Shown piece after piece: positions 34,417 through 43,501 of a stretch of 64,000 bases of DNA. Both the position numbers and the translations under genes were made by a program. Origin of the DNA: Gluconacetobacter dulcium (GTDB lineage Bacteria > Pseudomonadota > Alphaproteobacteria > Acetobacterales > Acetobacteraceae); NCBI RefSeq assembly GCF_014174165.1, contig NZ_JABEQN010000002.1, positions 62,001 through 126,000 of the forward strand. The letters run 5' to 3'. Positions within the stretch are counted from its first letter, which is position 1; the number at the start of each line of letters is the position of its first letter. Under the pieces are notes generated by a model that was not told the origin of the DNA, ran no database searches, and was given only the letters and a program-made list of their open reading frames with translations.

Positions 34417-36681
34417 TTACAGGTCCGCCGTGATCGAGAATTTGAACGTGCGGGGCATACCTTGCAGCAGGTAGCCGCCGAAGGCCGATGCCCAGTAGCG
34501 GGTGTTGGCCAGATTCTCGACGCCGAAGCGGGCGGTCAGCGCCTTGTGGTCCACCAGGAACGTATAGCGCGCGCCGAGGTCGAATCGTGTCCAGCCCCGG
34601 ACCTTCAGGGTGTTGGCGTTGTCGGCCCATTGATGGCCGGTGCGGATGGCCTGGCCCGTCAGCGTGCCGCCTTTGAGGAACGGCAGGTCGTATTCGAGGT
34701 TGGCGTTGATGGTGTAGCCCGGCACGCCGATGGCGCGGTTGCCGTCATACAGGCCAAGCGCGGTCCGCCGCTGGTTCGCGTCGATGATTGCCGTGCCGCC
34801 GTTGAAGCGCAGGCCCTTCACGATCTCGCCGTTGACCGTCCATTCGATGCCGCGATTGCGCTGTTGCCCGTCGACCGAGAAGATGGACTGCCCGCCATTG
34901 CCGTAGGGCACCGCGTACGCGTTGGGCTGTGCGATCTGGTAGAGCGCGAGAGTGGTGTTGAAGCGGCCGATATCGTATTTCGCGCCGATTTCGTATTGCA
35001 CCGTCTGGTAGGGCGGGAACACCTGCCCGGTATTGATGACGTTGCCCGATGCCTGCGGGCCCTGCGCCAGCCCTTCGATCCGGTTGAAATAGAGGGAGGT
35101 CTGGCGCGTGGGATGCACCACCAGCCCGACGACGGGGGTGAAGGCGTCCTGATTGTAGCGGGTGAAGTAGTTTCCGTATCCGTAATCGTTCACCAGCATG
35201 TTCTGGTAGCGGAAGCCTGCCGTGAGGGCTACGCGATCGTCGAACGCGGACACGGTATCGGAGAAGAACAGGCTGTAGAGGCGGGTGTAGCCGTTCTTAC
35301 GGGGGTTGTTGACGTTGCCGCCCACGAAGGTCTCGGGGGCCGATTGCCGGTAGAATGTCGGGTGGTAGAGGTTGGTGGCCAGCGATGTCAGCGCGAACGC
35401 ATAGGCCGTGTCCTTCTCCGACCACAGGCCGGAGCCGCCCGCGTTGATTTCGTGCTTCAGCGGACCGGTGGTGAAATGCGCCCGGATGCCGGCGCGGGTG
35501 CTTTCGTTGGTCTGCACGTAGGGCACGTACATCGAACCGGCACTGGCCGCGCCGGTGGCGGCGTTGGTGACGGTCAGGGTCGAATAATTCCCCTTCTCGT
35601 TGCCGCCGAGGCCGCCGAAGGCGGCGTAGGCCGTCAGGTGCTTCGAGAAATCATGCTCCACGTTGAGCATGCCGAAGATGTAGTTCAGCTCGGTATAGGT
35701 CCAGGGCTGGCCGTAATTGCTTGACGGGGAGGGCGTGCGGGGAACGTGCGTGAGGCCCGCGCCCAGCAGCACGCCGGGGCGGCCCTGGTTGACGCCCTGG
35801 TTTTCGTAATCCATGTCCAGCGTCACGCGGGTCGCGCCGTCGCGGCTGCGCCAGTCGAAGCCGCCGCCGACGGCGACCGAATGGCGGCGTTCCAGGTCGA
35901 TCGCCGTCTGGCCGCTCTTGCCCGCGACATTGATCCGCACGCCGAACTGGTTGTCGGTGCCGAAACGGTGGCTGACATCGATATTGCCGCCGCCCATGCC
36001 AGCACTCTCATAGTCGCCGGTCAGGCGGGTCAGCGGGGTTTCGCCGGCATGTTTGAACATCAGGTTGATGTTGCCGCCGATGGAGGAGCCGCCGGGGGCC
36101 GCGCCGTTGAGGAACGCGCTGGCGCCGTTGAGTACCTGCACCTGATCGTAAAGCTGCGGCGAGACGAGTTGGCGGGGCACGATGCCGTAGAGCCCGTTGA
36201 TCGACACGTCGTCGCCATAGACGGGGAAGCCGCGAATGACGAACTGCTCGGAGAAATTGCCGTAACCATAGGTGGTGCGCACCGACGGGTCGTTTTCCAG
36301 CACCTGGCCGAGGGTCTGCGACTGCTGGTTCAGGATCAGGGCCGAGGTGTAGCTGCGGACGTTGAAGGGCACGTCCAGGCCCTTTTTGGTGCCGAGGACG
36401 CCGAGCTGGCCGCCGGAGATGACTTCCATCTGGTTGCGGCGCCGGGCCAGCACGACAATCTGCTCGTCGGATGGGCCTGTCTGGCGCGTCGTGCCGGTCT
36501 GGGTGGCCGTTGCGGGCGCTGCGGTGATTTTTTCGGGTTTTCGGAGGGGGGGTTGGACCTGCGCCTGATCCTGGGCCGATGCGGCGACCGGTATCGATAC
36601 CGACAACATCAGCATCGTTGAATAAGCCGTCGTGCGGCGGAAGAAGGCGGAAAGCGGTCGAATGTACACAGGCGGCCTCAT
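34417..36681 (-). CDS. TonB-dependent siderophore receptor
   Basis: A 754-residue outer-membrane receptor with a signal peptide (MLMLSVSIPVAASAQD), plug (about 75-230, with DVPFNVRSYTSALILNQQSQ, NDPSVRTTYGYGNFSEQFVI and the RGFPVYGDDVSINGLYGIVP loop) and barrel ending in FKFSITADL. The plug pattern and C-terminal RFGVENLANTRYW are those of siderophore receptors of the ferrichrome/hydroxamate type; the actual ligand is unknown. The start is ATG 36681; a GTG at 36669 with GAGG upstream is an alternative. A candidate Fur box lies 38-52 bases upstream. It is divergent from a small membrane protein and a PepSY protein, which commonly accompany such receptors. Confidence 0.92.
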   Translation of the reverse strand: MRPPVYIRPLSAFFRRTTAYSTMLMLSVSIPVAASAQDQAQVQPPLRKPEKITAAPATATQTGTTRQTGPSDEQIVVLARRRNQMEVISGGQLGVLGTKKGLDVPFNVRSYTSALILNQQSQTLGQVLENDPSVRTTYGYGNFSEQFVIRGFPVYGDDVSINGLYGIVPRQLVSPQLYDQVQVLNGASAFLNGAAPGGSSIGGNINLMFKHAGETPLTRLTGDYESAGMGGGNIDVSHRFGTDNQFGVRINVAGKSGQTAIDLERRHSVAVGGGFDWRSRDGATRVTLDMDYENQGVNQGRPGVLLGAGLTHVPRTPSPSSNYGQPWTYTELNYIFGMLNVEHDFSKHLTAYAAFGGLGGNEKGNYSTLTVTNAATGAASAGSMYVPYVQTNESTRAGIRAHFTTGPLKHEINAGGSGLWSEKDTAYAFALTSLATNLYHPTFYRQSAPETFVGGNVNNPRKNGYTRLYSLFFSDTVSAFDDRVALTAGFRYQNMLVNDYGYGNYFTRYNQDAFTPVVGLVVHPTRQTSLYFNRIEGLAQGPQASGNVINTGQVFPPYQTVQYEIGAKYDIGRFNTTLALYQIAQPNAYAVPYGNGGQSIFSVDGQQRNRGIEWTVNGEIVKGLRFNGGTAIIDANQRRTALGLYDGNRAIGVPGYTINANLEYDLPFLKGGTLTGQAIRTGHQWADNANTLKVRGWTRFDLGARYTFLVDHKALTARFGVENLANTRYWASAFGGYLLQGMPRTFKFSITADL

Positions 36682-36718
36682 TGACAAGCCGTAAAGGGAG
36701 CCGACACATAGACGCAAA

Positions 36719-36733
36719 TGAGAATATGTCGCA
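36719..36733. promoter_or_regulatory. Candidate Fur box in the receptor/PepSY divergent region
   Basis: TGAGAAT-A-TGTCGCA has the same 7-1-7 layout as the site at 20734-20748 and shares the 12-mer GAATATGTCGCA with it. It lies between the divergent starts and could repress both under iron sufficiency. Confidence 0.6.
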
Positions 36734-36798
36734 ATACGGCGCGGACCATGAAGTCGTCTCCGTGGTATTCTCCAGACCGAATGTTGCCTGAAAGACAC

Positions 36799-37089
36799 AT
36801 GCGAATGACTCTCAAATCTCGCGACACGGCACGGTTCGGAGCGGGCGGGATATGGAAGCGATGGCTGGGACGGCTGATTGCGGTCGCGGCCACTGCCTAT
36901 CTGGGCGCGTTGGGACTGGTCTCGTTGGCCTCCGGGCGAATCGGAGGCGAGGCGATTCTGCTCCAGAGCCTTGCGGTGGCGGTGCTGCCGTTGCTGATCG
37001 TCGTGTTGTTCGCGCTACCGGGGCGCCGGTCGGGGGCTTCCGTCATCGTGGTGCTTGCCGTGCCGCTTCTGCATCTGACCGGTTGCTGA
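36799..37089 (+). CDS. Small membrane protein accompanying the siderophore receptor (DUF3649-like)
   Basis: A 96-residue protein with a basic start and hydrophobic segments LIAVAATAYLGALGLVSLA, ILLQSLAVAVLPLLIVVLFA and VIVVLAVPLLHLTG, so two or three membrane helices. In length, topology and position it matches the DUF3649 membrane proteins that occur with PepSY proteins beside TonB siderophore receptors in other proteobacteria; the assignment is by context and pattern, not a search. The start is ATG 36799 or 36805. The next gene starts on its stop codon (TGATG), indicating coupled translation. Confidence 0.65.
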   Translation: MRMTLKSRDTARFGAGGIWKRWLGRLIAVAATAYLGALGLVSLASGRIGGEAILLQSLAVAVLPLLIVVLFALPGRRSGASVIVVLAVPLLHLTGC

Positions 37090-37679
37090 TGCGCGATATC
37101 CTGCGCCTTCGCATGGGCTGGCTGCATGCGTGGGTCGGCTTCGTCGGCGGGTTGGTGCTGGTCGTGGTGTTTACGGCCGGCACGCTGGCCCTCTTCGACA
37201 CCGAAATCACCCGCTGGATGCAGCCGGAACTAGCGTCGCTGCCCGCTGTCGCCATGACCGGCGAGGCGCTGGATCGCGCGGGCGAGCGGGTACGGGCGTT
37301 GCGTGAGACCGGGGTGGTGGCGTTCGTCAACCTGCCGTCGGCACGCGATCCGGTGCTGCGCATCCTGCATTACGACGGACATGCTTTTATCGGGCCGGTG
37401 CTCGATCCGCGTGACGGCGCCGTGCTGACGGCGCGCGAGACATCGGGCGGGCAGTTGTTCTTCGACCTGCACCAGTCGCTCTATCGCGGGCCGATATGGG
37501 GCAATCTGGTGACGGAGATGGCCGCCATCGGGCTGATCGTCGCCGTGATCTCGGGCGTGATCATTCATTTTCGTAATCTGGTGCCCGACCGGCTGCTGTT
37601 CCGGCCCTTTGCCGCGCTGGCGGTGGCGGCGTGGCTTCGGCGGGTGCGGCCGGGGATGCGGTCCGGCGGCGTCTCCTGA
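37089..37679 (+). CDS. PepSY-associated membrane protein, apparently C-terminally truncated
   Basis: A 196-residue protein beginning like PepSY-associated membrane proteins of the PiuB type: LHAWVGFVGGLVLVVVFTAG is the first helix, DTEITRWMQPEL follows, then a periplasmic PepSY-like region and a second helix ending in VISGVIIHFRNL. Full-length relatives are usually about 370-530 residues and continue with further helices; here the frame ends soon after LFRPFAALAVAAWLRRV. The next 125 bases up to rarA show no continuation in any frame. This looks like a 3' deletion leaving the N-terminal third to half. It may still be translated, coupled to the upstream gene. Intact relatives are thought to take part in siderophore-iron reduction or release at the inner membrane. 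Confidence 0.75.
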   Translation: MRDILRLRMGWLHAWVGFVGGLVLVVVFTAGTLALFDTEITRWMQPELASLPAVAMTGEALDRAGERVRALRETGVVAFVNLPSARDPVLRILHYDGHAFIGPVLDPRDGAVLTARETSGGQLFFDLHQSLYRGPIWGNLVTEMAAIGLIVAVISGVIIHFRNLVPDRLLFRPFAALAVAAWLRRVRPGMRSGGVS

Positions 37680-37804
37680 GCGCTTTGCCGTCGGGCCGGT
37701 ATGGCAGGGGCCTCGCGGCGATCCCATTTCTGTGCGGGACCATGGCCGTGATATCGAACAGGACAACGGCGTGGATATGATGCGGGACGGGCAGGCGGGG
37801 CGGC

Positions 37805-39178
37805 ATGACAGGCAGGCGGGATGAGCGGGGAAGCGGGGATCTGTTCGGTGGTCCGGCGGCTGTCGAGACCCGGCATGATCCGGCCGGGCGGCGTGGGCGT
37901 TCGGCGCCGCCGCGCACGCAGCCGCTGGCCGACCGGCTGCGCCCGGCATCGCTGGACGAGGTGGTGGGGCAGGATCATCTGCTGGGGCGGGATGGCGCGC
38001 TGCGGCGGATGCTGGATCGGGGGACGCTTGCCAGCCTGATCCTGTGGGGCGGGCCGGGGGTGGGCAAGACGACCATCGCCCGTCTGCTGGCCGACGCGGC
38101 GGGGCTGCGCTTCGTGCAGATTTCGGCCGTGTTTTCGGGGGTCGCGGATTTGAAGCGGGCTTTCGAGGAGGCCCGGCAGCGGGCGGCCATCGGGCAGGGC
38201 ACTTTGCTGTTCGTGGACGAGATCCATCGCTTCAATCGTGCCCAGCAGGACGGGTTTCTGCCGGTGGTCGAGGACGGGACGGTGGTGCTGGTGGGGGCGA
38301 CGACGGAGAACCCGTCTTTCGCCCTGAATGGCGCGCTGCTGTCGCGCTGCCAGGTCATGGTGCTGCGGCGGCTGGATGATGACGCGCTGGAGCGGCTGCT
38401 GTGCCGGGCCGAGGCCGAGAGCGGACGGGACCTGCCGCTGACCGCGGATGGGCGGGCGACGCTGCGCGCCATGGCGGATGGCGACGGGCGGTATCTGCTG
38501 AACATGGTCGAGCAGGTGCTGGCGCTGCCGGAGGGGCCGCCGCTGGACGGGCAGGGGCTGTCCGCGCTGCTGGCGCGGCGGGCCGTATTGTACGACAAGG
38601 ACCGCGAGGAACATTACAACCTGATTTCGGCGCTGCATAAATCGCTGCGGGGCTCGGACCCCGACGCGGCGCTGTACTGGTTCGCGCGGATGCTCGAAGG
38701 GGGAGAGGACCCGCGCTTCATCGCGCGGCGGCTGACCCGCTTCGCGGCCGAGGATGTGGGGATGGCCGATCCGCAGGCGCTGCCGCTGGCGGTGGCGGCG
38801 TGGGAGACCTATGAGCGACTCGGCTCGCCCGAGGGGGAACTGGCGCTGGCGCAACTGGTGGTGCATCTGGGCACCGCGCCGAAATCGAATGCCGTCTATA
38901 CCGCCTACAAGGCGGCGCGGCGGCTGGCGAAGGCGACCGGCAGCCTGATGCCGCCGGCCCATATCCTGAACGCGCCGACCGGGCTGATGAAGGATCTCGG
39001 CTACGGCAAGGGATATGAATACGACCATGACAGCGAAGAGGGATTTTCCGGCCAGAATTACTTCCCGGACGAGATGCGGCGCGAATCGCTGTATCGCCCC
39101 AGCGGGCGGGGATTCGAGGCTGAAATCGCGCGACGGCTGGACAGGTGGGCCAGACTGCGGGAAAGCCGTCAGTCATGA
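37805..39178 (+). CDS. rarA: Replication-associated recombination protein A (AAA+ ATPase)
   Basis: A 457-residue RarA/MgsA. An N-terminal DRLRPASLDEVVGQDHLLG precedes the AAA+ core with Walker A GGPGVGKTT, Walker B LLFVDEIHRFN, sensor 1 GATTENPSF and arginine finger LLSRCQV. The tetramerisation and C-terminal region contains EHYNLISALHKSLRGSDPDA and EYDHDSEEGFSGQNYFPD. RarA acts at stalled replication forks. The ATG at 37805 has a weak ribosome site. The stop overlaps the RluC-like gene by four bases (ATGA). Confidence 0.96.
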   Translation: MTGRRDERGSGDLFGGPAAVETRHDPAGRRGRSAPPRTQPLADRLRPASLDEVVGQDHLLGRDGALRRMLDRGTLASLILWGGPGVGKTTIARLLADAAGLRFVQISAVFSGVADLKRAFEEARQRAAIGQGTLLFVDEIHRFNRAQQDGFLPVVEDGTVVLVGATTENPSFALNGALLSRCQVMVLRRLDDDALERLLCRAEAESGRDLPLTADGRATLRAMADGDGRYLLNMVEQVLALPEGPPLDGQGLSALLARRAVLYDKDREEHYNLISALHKSLRGSDPDAALYWFARMLEGGEDPRFIARRLTRFAAEDVGMADPQALPLAVAAWETYERLGSPEGELALAQLVVHLGTAPKSNAVYTAYKAARRLAKATGSLMPPAHILNAPTGLMKDLGYGKGYEYDHDSEEGFSGQNYFPDEMRRESLYRPSGRGFEAEIARRLDRWARLRESRQS

Positions 39179-40152
39179 GTGTAGTGACCCTGACCGTCAG
39201 CGATGACGAAGCCGATATCCGCCTCGACCGCTGGTTTCGCCGCCATTATCCCCATCTGACCCAGGGGGCGTTGCAGAAACTGTGCCGCACGGGACAGGTG
39301 CGGGTGGATGGCAAGCGTGCCGATACCGCGACCCGTCTGGTGCCGGGGCAGACGGTGCGCGTGCCGCCGATCCCTGCCGCCGCGCGCCCGGCGCCGCCGC
39401 CCCGGCCCGTGCTGGACGAGCGGACGGTGCGCGAGATCCGCGGCATGGTGCTGTACAGCGATGCGCAGGTGATCGTCCTGAACAAGCCGGCCGGGCTGGC
39501 GGTGCAGGGCGGGCCGGGCATCGTCCACCATGTGGACGGCATGCTGGATGCGTTGAAGGACAATGACGACGATCCGCGCCCGCGTCTGGTGCACCGGATC
39601 GACCGGGATACCTCGGGGCTGCTGCTGCTGGCGCGGACGCCCGGTGTGGCGGCCAAGCTGGCGGCGTCGTTCCGTGGGCGCGATGTGCGCAAGACCTACT
39701 GGGCGGTGGTGGTCGGTCGGCCGACGCCGGCCAGCGGGGTGATCGACCAGCCGCTGGCCCGGCTGGGAGCGGGGCCGGGGGCGCTGACGGTGGTGGCGTC
39801 GCGCAAGGATGAGGACGCGGCCCATGCTCTTTCGGAATACGAGGTTCTGGATGCCGCCGGGCGTCGTCTGTCCTGGCTGGCGCTGTCGCCGCTGACGGGG
39901 CGGACCCATCAGTTGCGCGTGCATTGCGAGGCGCTGGGGACGCCGATTCTGGGTGATCCGAAATATGGCGGGGAGGCCGCGCATCCCGAAGGGTTCGTCG
40001 ACCGGCTGCATCTGCATGCGCGGTCGCTGGATCTGCCGCATCCGGCGGGCGGGCGCTTGCAGGTGTCGGCGGAATTGCCGGCCCACATGCGCGAGACGTT
40101 CCGGCAACTCGGTTTTACCGCCGGCGCGACGCCGGCGCCTCGGCGGAGCTGA
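39175..40152 (+). CDS. RluA-family 23S rRNA pseudouridine synthase, RluC-like
   Basis: A 325-residue pseudouridine synthase. The N-terminal S4 RNA-binding domain (DIRLDRWFRRHYPHLTQGAL) is followed by the catalytic domain with the active-site Asp in LVHRIDRDTSGLLLLA and the C-terminal GRTHQLRVHCEALG. The wording is closest to RluC, which modifies 23S rRNA at 955, 2504 and 2580 in E. coli; the exact sites here are unknown. The ATG overlaps the rarA stop (ATGA). An AsmA gene follows at three bases. Confidence 0.93.
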   Translation: MSVVTLTVSDDEADIRLDRWFRRHYPHLTQGALQKLCRTGQVRVDGKRADTATRLVPGQTVRVPPIPAAARPAPPPRPVLDERTVREIRGMVLYSDAQVIVLNKPAGLAVQGGPGIVHHVDGMLDALKDNDDDPRPRLVHRIDRDTSGLLLLARTPGVAAKLAASFRGRDVRKTYWAVVVGRPTPASGVIDQPLARLGAGPGALTVVASRKDEDAAHALSEYEVLDAAGRRLSWLALSPLTGRTHQLRVHCEALGTPILGDPKYGGEAAHPEGFVDRLHLHARSLDLPHPAGGRLQVSAELPAHMRETFRQLGFTAGATPAPRRS

Positions 40153-40155
40153 GCC

Positions 40156-42603
40156 ATGCTGCCGGTCGTGTTGGAAGGGGAGCCGAAGCCGCCGCGACCG
40201 AAGCGCCGTCTCCTGCGCCTGTTGAGGCTGTTCGTCGTGCTGGTGCTGCTGGGGGGCGCCGGCGTGATGGGCGCGTGGATGCGGCTTGATCCCGTCGGGT
40301 TGCGCGAGAAGGCGGTGGCGGCGGTGTGGCACCAGACCGGCCGTGTACTGAAGGTGGGGGCGGTGCAGGTGCATCTGCTGCCTTACCCGTCGGTGTCCGT
40401 TCGGGATCTGGCGTTGTCGGACATGCCGGGCGGGGCGCGGCCGGAGATGCTGACGGCGACCGAACTGGATGCGCGGCTGGCGCTGCTGCCGCTGTTGCGG
40501 CACGAAATCCGGCTGGAAGATGTGCGCCTGACCCATCCCGACCTGTTGATGGAGCGGATGGCGGATGGGCGCGCGAACTGGCAGATGCAGCCCCCAGCCG
40601 AATCGGACAGCCCGCCGGGGGGTGTTTCTTTCCCCTCGACCCCATGGCGGGTCCGTATCTGCAGCGTGCGGGTCAGGGATGCCGATCTGCGCTGGGACGA
40701 TCGGCGCGCCCATGCCAGCGGGGCGGTGACGCTGGACAGCCTGGATCTGTCGGGGCTGACCGGGGCGAACCCCACGATCGAAATGCAGGGGCATCGGCAG
40801 GGGGATTCCTCCGCGATCGTCAGCGTGTCGGGGCAGGTCGGCCAGCTTTTCGCGGCGGAGCGTTCGGCATGGCCGGTGCGCTTGCAGGCTTCGTTGCGGA
40901 TTGAGGGGCGGGATGCGGGGTCCGCTACGCTGGACGGTACCCTCTCCGACCCCATGCGTCTGCGTGGCTATGATGTGGCGGTGCATCTGGCGATCGGGCG
41001 GCTGGCGGATCTCAACCGCCTGTTCGTGCATGCGGGTTTGCCTGATGTCCACGATATCGACCTGACGGCGCGTGTGGTCGATCTGGGGTCGGACACCGCG
41101 CCCATGCCGGGTCTGCGGCAGGTGCGGCTGCGCACCGGGGCGATCGGCAGTGTGCCGGTGGTGCGTGGGCTGGTGCTGGATCGGCTGGCGGTGGATGCGC
41201 CGACGCCGGCCGATCATGTGGCGATCGAGACCGCCGGGCATTATGCCGGCCAGCCGTTCGCGCTGCATGGCACGCTGGGGACGCCGGCCGAGACATTGGC
41301 CGCCGCGCGCAGTGTTCTGGGCAGTGCGATGCCGCTGGATCTGGTGGTGGATGTCGCGGGTGGGAGTCTGCGGCTGGGAGGAACGGTCGGGGGCGGACAG
41401 TCGGCTCTGGACGGTCATCTGACCGCCGGTCGGCTGTCGCTGCCGGGCAATCTGGTGCTGGATCATCTGACGGCCGATGCGCATCTGGCGGTTCGGGGGG
41501 GGGCCGATATCCGGCTGACGGACCTGCGGCTGGATTCGGCGCAGATGACGCTGGATGGGGACCTCTCTTTTCTCCGGCAGGGGGGGACGAATGGGGTTCC
41601 GCTGCTGAACGGACGGCTGCATGCGAGCCGGCTGGATGTGGATACGGTGCGTGCCGCCGCCCCGGCCGCGGAGCCATCGGGTGATGGAGGCGCGCCATCG
41701 GCGGTGCGGGAGGGGGCAGCGGATGATGCGCCGTTGCCGTTCGAGCGTCTGCGGCAGATGGATGGCGATCTGGACCTCACGGCGGACCGGATGCGGCTGT
41801 ATGACGAGGATTATCATGCCGCCGAGGCCCATTTCGTGTTGCGGGGCGGGCATCTGACGATTGATCCGCTGCATGCCGATGGCGTGGGGCGCAGTCTGGA
41901 TGCCGTGCTGTCCGTCGATGCGTCGGGGGCGGTGCCGCGCCTGTCGGCCGATGTGCGGACGCTGGTGCTGCCGGCCGACTGGCTGGCCCAGGCTTTCGAT
42001 CTGACGCCGATGCTGCGCGGCAGTCTGCAATTGGTCGGCAGCGTGCAGACCCAGGGGAATGATCGTGCTGCGCTGCGCGACAATCTGGGCGGGCATCTGG
42101 GTCTGTCGATGGTCAGGGGGCAGATTGACGGCAATACGCTGGGCCGCCTGCTGGGGCCGGATGCCTCGGCCGCCACACGGGGGACTTCGGTCGCGCTGCG
42201 TTGTCTGGGCGTGCATATGACGCTGGGTGACGGGCGGGCGGCGCTGGATACGATCGGGTTGCAGACCTTTCGGCTGGCGATGACGGGCCATGGGACGATC
42301 GGTCTGGCGCAGCAGGACCTGGACCTGCATCTGATGCCGCAATTGCTGATCGGCGGTAGCGGCGCCTCGATGCCGATCGTGGTGGCCGGCACCATCCGGG
42401 CGCCGCAGCCCCGGCCGGAAGCGGCGGGGCCGGGGCATCGCTTCATGCTGACCATCGGGCCGTCGGCGGCGATGGGCGATCCGTGCCCCGATGCGCTGAA
42501 GGCGGCGCGCGAGGAACAGCCCGGCCCGGCGCCGGATGCCGCGCCGAAGGCCAAAGCGCCGAAAGTGATGAATATTCTGCGTGGGCTTGGATTGTTTCGA
42601 TGA
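40156..42603 (+). CDS. AsmA-family protein
   Basis: An 815-residue protein with an N-terminal membrane anchor (LFVVLVLLGGAGVMGAWM) and a long periplasmic chain of repeated beta-rich segments. The AsmA signature is at the start (VGAVQVHLLPYPSVSVRDLA) and near the end (MVRGQIDGNTLGRLLGPDAS, LDLHLMPQLLIGG). AsmA-like proteins resemble lipid-transfer bridges and affect outer-membrane lipid composition. GGAG lies about eight bases before ATG 40156. The stop overlaps the next gene by four bases (ATGA). Confidence 0.92.
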   Translation: MLPVVLEGEPKPPRPKRRLLRLLRLFVVLVLLGGAGVMGAWMRLDPVGLREKAVAAVWHQTGRVLKVGAVQVHLLPYPSVSVRDLALSDMPGGARPEMLTATELDARLALLPLLRHEIRLEDVRLTHPDLLMERMADGRANWQMQPPAESDSPPGGVSFPSTPWRVRICSVRVRDADLRWDDRRAHASGAVTLDSLDLSGLTGANPTIEMQGHRQGDSSAIVSVSGQVGQLFAAERSAWPVRLQASLRIEGRDAGSATLDGTLSDPMRLRGYDVAVHLAIGRLADLNRLFVHAGLPDVHDIDLTARVVDLGSDTAPMPGLRQVRLRTGAIGSVPVVRGLVLDRLAVDAPTPADHVAIETAGHYAGQPFALHGTLGTPAETLAAARSVLGSAMPLDLVVDVAGGSLRLGGTVGGGQSALDGHLTAGRLSLPGNLVLDHLTADAHLAVRGGADIRLTDLRLDSAQMTLDGDLSFLRQGGTNGVPLLNGRLHASRLDVDTVRAAAPAAEPSGDGGAPSAVREGAADDAPLPFERLRQMDGDLDLTADRMRLYDEDYHAAEAHFVLRGGHLTIDPLHADGVGRSLDAVLSVDASGAVPRLSADVRTLVLPADWLAQAFDLTPMLRGSLQLVGSVQTQGNDRAALRDNLGGHLGLSMVRGQIDGNTLGRLLGPDASAATRGTSVALRCLGVHMTLGDGRAALDTIGLQTFRLAMTGHGTIGLAQQDLDLHLMPQLLIGGSGASMPIVVAGTIRAPQPRPEAAGPGHRFMLTIGPSAAMGDPCPDALKAAREEQPGPAPDAAPKAKAPKVMNILRGLGLFR

Positions 42604-43367
42604 GTGATACGCCTGTGACGCCCCGTTCTTCCGCCCCTGCCGCCGCCACGCGGCGGCGTTTCTGGGACCGTGCCGAGGTGGTGTCGGAGCCCGAGGGTTT
42701 TGCGGTCCGGCTGGATGGTCGGCCGGTGCGTCTGCCGGGTGGGGCGGTGCTGCGTGTGGGGAGCCGGGCGCTGGCCGAGGCCCTGGCTGGGGAATGGCAG
42801 GCGGCGGGTGGCGGCGGGAAGGGGGGCGATTTCGCGCCGTCCGATCTGCGGCTGACACGGATCGCGGGGACGATGCTGGAGCGCATCGCGCCTGATCGGG
42901 CGGCTGTGATCGGTGTGTTGCTGGGATACGCCCGCCATGAATTGCTGTGTTACCGCGTGCGCTACCCGGCGCTGCTGGTCGAACGCCAGCAGCAGGAATG
43001 GGACCCGTGGCTGGAATGGCTGCGTGCCCGATATGGTGTCGCGTTGCGGAGCACCGACGGGGTGATGCCGGTCGATCAGCCGCCCGAGGCGCTGGCGGGG
43101 CTGCAATCGGTGCTTGAGGGGCTGGCGGACGGGGCGCTGGCCGCGCTGGGCGTGGCTGTGCCGGCGCTGGGCAGTCTGGTGCTGGGGCTGGCGCTGGTGG
43201 ATGGACGGCTGACGGCGGAACAGGCCATGGCCTGCGCGACGCTGGACGAGCGGACCCAGATGGAACTCTGGGGGCAGGATGCCGAGCAGGGTGCGCGTCT
43301 GGAGGGGCTGGCGTTGGATGTCAAGGACGCGGCATCGTTTCTGGCGTTGTTGCACGCCGATTCGTAA
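42600..43367 (+). CDS. ATP12-family F1-ATPase assembly chaperone
   Basis: A 255-residue protein of the ATP12 family, which in mitochondria and alphaproteobacteria helps assemble F1 by binding the alpha subunit. Seen are RRFWDRAEVVSEPEGFAVRL, DGRPVRLPGGAVLRVGSRAL, LAGEWQA, a long helical core with ELLCYRVRYPALLVERQQQE and WDPWLEWLRARYG, and a late LDERTQMELWGQD. ATG 42600 lies on the asmA stop (ATGA), so translation is coupled, although no F1Fo genes are nearby. Confidence 0.93.
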   Translation: MSDTPVTPRSSAPAAATRRRFWDRAEVVSEPEGFAVRLDGRPVRLPGGAVLRVGSRALAEALAGEWQAAGGGGKGGDFAPSDLRLTRIAGTMLERIAPDRAAVIGVLLGYARHELLCYRVRYPALLVERQQQEWDPWLEWLRARYGVALRSTDGVMPVDQPPEALAGLQSVLEGLADGALAALGVAVPALGSLVLGLALVDGRLTAEQAMACATLDERTQMELWGQDAEQGARLEGLALDVKDAASFLALLHADS

Positions 43368-43501
43368 CGGCTCGGGTGGTCATGGAACCGCCATAAAGTG
43401 TCGGCAGCTTCCGGCTTGCGTTCCGACACCGAGCCAAACACTTTGTTACAGAGCTTCGCTGTAGAAGGGACGGAGAACAACGACGACTCAGGAGTGAGCG
43501 C

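Noticed and set aside
34372-35724. Long plus-strand open frame opposite the siderophore receptor
   Set aside because: No family features, and the minus-strand receptor has clear plug and barrel signatures.
39169-42858. A 1229-codon open frame on the minus strand opposite rluC-like and asmA genes
   Set aside because: It is a mirror of GC-rich codon structure on the true coding strand; the translation is Arg/Pro/His/Gln-rich with no domain, while the plus strand encodes recognisable proteins.
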